Shown: positions 14,105 through 15,559 of the stretch, one piece after another
Numbering within the stretch: the first letter of the stretch is position 1
Layout of the letters: every line of letters starts with the position of its first letter
NCBI GenBank assembly: GCA_046152925.1
Contig: JBJXFX010000053.1
Span: forward strand, 1 to 15,559
DNA: 15,559 bases
Origin: CAMAUF01 sp046152925
GTDB taxonomy: Bacteria; Chloroflexota; Dehalococcoidia; Tepidiformales; Tepidiformaceae
Reading direction: 5' to 3'
Position numbers and translations under genes: made by a program
The notes under the pieces: generated by a model
The model's input: only the letters and a program-made list of their open reading frames with translations
Database searches by the model: none
Told to the model about the DNA's origin: nothing

Positions 14105-14502
14105 TCTCGGGGCAGGTGGGCGACAACAAGCGGGCGAGCGTCGACGCCCAAGTGTGGGTGCCGACTCTCGGGGCTCGGGTTGACGTTCGGCTCCGGATCG
14201 ACCTGGGCGCCGATGTCACGTCCGTCAGCTTTAGCGATCTTGGGCTGGATGCGCCGCCGGCGGTCCCGCTCGACGATGCGGCACTTGTGCAAGTGGAGGG
14301 CGCCCGCGTCGTCCCGGGCACTTCATCGAGGGCGCTGATTCGATTCACGCATGATGAAGGGGCGACATACACAGCAATGGTCGACCTCGTCTTGCTGGGT
14401 GGCCCGGAGGGACACGCGCGGCTTGGGCTCGACGTCCTCGGAAGCATGGTGTTGGTGTACGACCCAGGCAGCGCCGCGGCCTTCCTCGAACCAGTCACCT
14501 GA
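14101..14502 (+). CDS. Retropepsin-like aspartic protease-fold protein (DLG variant)
   Basis: A 133-residue single-domain protein. VRLRIDLGADVTSVSFSDLG (29-48) matches the flap-and-active-site strand of clan AA aspartic proteases, where the consensus is D-T/S-G-A. RLGLDVLGSMVLVYDP (107-122) matches the family's second hallmark, hydrophobic-LG-x-DVL. These proteins act as homodimers, each monomer supplying one aspartate, here D34. The usual Thr/Ser after the aspartate is Leu (DLG), which may weaken or abolish catalysis. The GTG start lies in a 4-nt overlap with the DUF5678-like gene. It converges on the monooxygenase gene with only 6 bp between, and I see no terminator there. Substrate unknown. 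Confidence 0.68.
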   Translation: MISGQVGDNKRASVDAQVWVPTLGARVDVRLRIDLGADVTSVSFSDLGLDAPPAVPLDDAALVQVEGARVVPGTSSRALIRFTHDEGATYTAMVDLVLLGGPEGHARLGLDVLGSMVLVYDPGSAAAFLEPVT

Positions 14503-14508
14503 GGCGCG

Positions 14509-15559
14509 TTAGACGCCGATCGAGGCTGGGTCCAATTCGAGGCCGAGCAGGACGCGGCCGTGGATGTCGGCCGCCCGGTCGTGGTCGAAGACGACGTGCC
14601 CCGAAAGCGTGTTGAGGTCGCGCATCCCGCGTTGCAGCGGGTCGCTCAGGAAGTGTGACCGCGCCCCTGACCCGGCGACGATCTCCGCGACCGCGTGCCG
14701 GGCCATCTGGACCGCGTGCGCCGTCCAGAAGCGCACGTTCGCCCGGTCGAGGATGGTCATCTTGACTTCGCCGCGGTTCGACTTCGCCGTGATATCGACG
14801 GCGGCGTCGAGGAGCAGCGCTGCCGCGGTCACGTCTGCGCTCACGCTCGCGAGGCGGATGCGTTGCGACTGTTCGCCTTGGCTGAGCTTGCCGCCGGAGT
14901 AGGCGAGCACCCGGCCACCCAGGCGGTCGATGTAGTTCGCGACTGCGCCTTCTGCCACGCCAATCCCCGAGGCTGCCGCGACCAAACTCGCGAGCGGCCG
15001 GGTGGGGCTGCGATAGAGGGGGCCTGCGTTCAGCTGCTGGCCCGGCGCCTTGCCCGTCATCGCCTGGACGCCGTCGAGGACGTAGTCCTCGGGCACGAAG
15101 GCATCGCGCAGTTCCATGTCCACGCTCCCGGTCGCGCACATGCCCTCGGTGAACCAAACGTCGTGCAAGATGAGGTCTCGGCGGCGGGCGAGCACCGTCA
15201 CGGGGCGGTTGCCCTGGTCCGGGACGGTGGCCCCGAGCGAAGCAAAGTCGGCGTGCAGGATCGCGGTACCCCAGGCCCAGCGGCCGGAAACGCGGTAGCC
15301 GCCCGGGCACGGCGTCGCCTGCCCGTCGAAGGTCGTCGAGCCCGCCGTGAGCCCGAAGCCCTGGGCGAAGATCTCCTCTTGGACATGCTCAGGGAACATC
15401 GCCAGCCCGCGGTTGTGCCAGCCAAGCCACGGGATCACCCAGCCACTCGACGCGCACACCCGCCCGAGCAGGCGACCGACATCAGTCACCGCGCTGATGT
15501 CGAGTTCGAGCCCGTTGTAGCGTTTCGGCACCATCACCCGGAAGAAGCCCGACCTGATG
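14509..15559 (-). CDS. Acyl-CoA dehydrogenase/HsaA-type flavin monooxygenase, N-terminus cut off
   Basis: The frame is open to the right edge (349 residues visible; about 40-50 N-terminal residues missing relative to the usual 390-400), continuing upstream as IRSGFFRVMVPKRYNGLELD. This opening, with ASSGWVIPWLGWHN, GYRVSGRWAWGTAILHADF and DVWFTEGMCATGSVDMEL, resembles the acyl-CoA dehydrogenase fold of two-component flavin monooxygenases such as HsaA or 4-hydroxyphenylacetate 3-hydroxylase C2, rather than true beta-oxidation dehydrogenases. These use reduced FMN from a partner reductase to hydroxylate phenolic compounds. No reductase or ring-cleavage gene is in the window, so the substrate is unknown. 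The C-terminal helical domain (STP-like RSPTRPLASLVAAASGIG, then RLASVSADVTAAALLLDAAV) is complete. An internal GTG/ATG near 15537 is not the true start. Confidence 0.85.
   Translation of the reverse strand, partial: IRSGFFRVMVPKRYNGLELDISAVTDVGRLLGRVCASSGWVIPWLGWHNRGLAMFPEHVQEEIFAQGFGLTAGSTTFDGQATPCPGGYRVSGRWAWGTAILHADFASLGATVPDQGNRPVTVLARRRDLILHDVWFTEGMCATGSVDMELRDAFVPEDYVLDGVQAMTGKAPGQQLNAGPLYRSPTRPLASLVAAASGIGVAEGAVANYIDRLGGRVLAYSGGKLSQGEQSQRIRLASVSADVTAAALLLDAAVDITAKSNRGEVKMTILDRANVRFWTAHAVQMARHAVAEIVAGSGARSHFLSDPLQRGMRDLNTLSGHVVFDHDRAADIHGRVLLGLELDPASIGV

Noticed and set aside
14503..14508. Terminator between the convergent protease-like and monooxygenase genes
   Set aside because: Only 6 bp separate the stop codons and no inverted repeat is visible there.

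Overview
The window is GC-rich chromosomal DNA with tightly packed bacterial genes: 4-nt GTGA overlaps, a 1-nt gene gap and two convergent pairs with almost no spacer. I see no tRNA, rRNA, CRISPR array, transposase or integrase. The mixture of Ffh, a squalene-hopene cyclase beside an HpnC-type synthase, a single-chain acyl-CoA carboxylase and many starts lying just after a TANNNT box suggests a free-living, probably soil or freshwater, bacterium. A Chloroflexota-like lineage is my best guess, but this is inference from style rather than from any marker I could place.

Layout. Positions 1-3000 read leftward: ffh (SRP GTPase), a hairpin, then two small exported proteins of unknown function and a partial unknown gene running off the left edge. 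The first exported-protein gene has a striking promoter. A perfect TTGACA and a TCTAAT box are separated by exactly 23 bp of pure TG dinucleotide repeat, the layout expected of a phase-variable promoter. From 3060 rightward come a small 2Fe-2S ferredoxin (divergent from ffh), a LysR regulator directly coupled to an amidohydrolase, and a MobA-like nucleotidyltransferase overlapping a HAD-like hydrolase. A 36-residue zinc ribbon on the minus strand shares its stop-codon bases with the HAD gene.

Positions 7297-10142 hold a hopanoid/squalene pair: squalene-hopene cyclase (shc) and an HpnC-like squalene synthase family enzyme, translationally overlapping. HpnD and HpnE are not in the window. Positions 10269-13739 encode a single 1156-residue biotin-dependent carboxylase containing biotin carboxylase, biotin carrier and carboxyltransferase domains in one chain, like the long-chain acyl-CoA carboxylase type. 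It is followed by a two-gene unit (DUF5678-like protein plus a retropepsin-like protein with DLG in place of DTG). Converging on that unit is a flavin-dependent acyl-CoA dehydrogenase/HsaA-type monooxygenase that is cut by the right edge.

A recurrent theme is the start context TANNNT followed by 6-8 nt and then the start codon. It occurs at five genes and is best explained by leaderless mRNAs. Other genes (the two exported proteins, lysR, shc) carry clear Shine-Dalgarno sequences instead, so both initiation modes seem to be in use. Gaps between genes are all under 300 bp; the largest (7032-7296, before shc) shows nothing I can call with confidence beyond the shc ribosome binding site.
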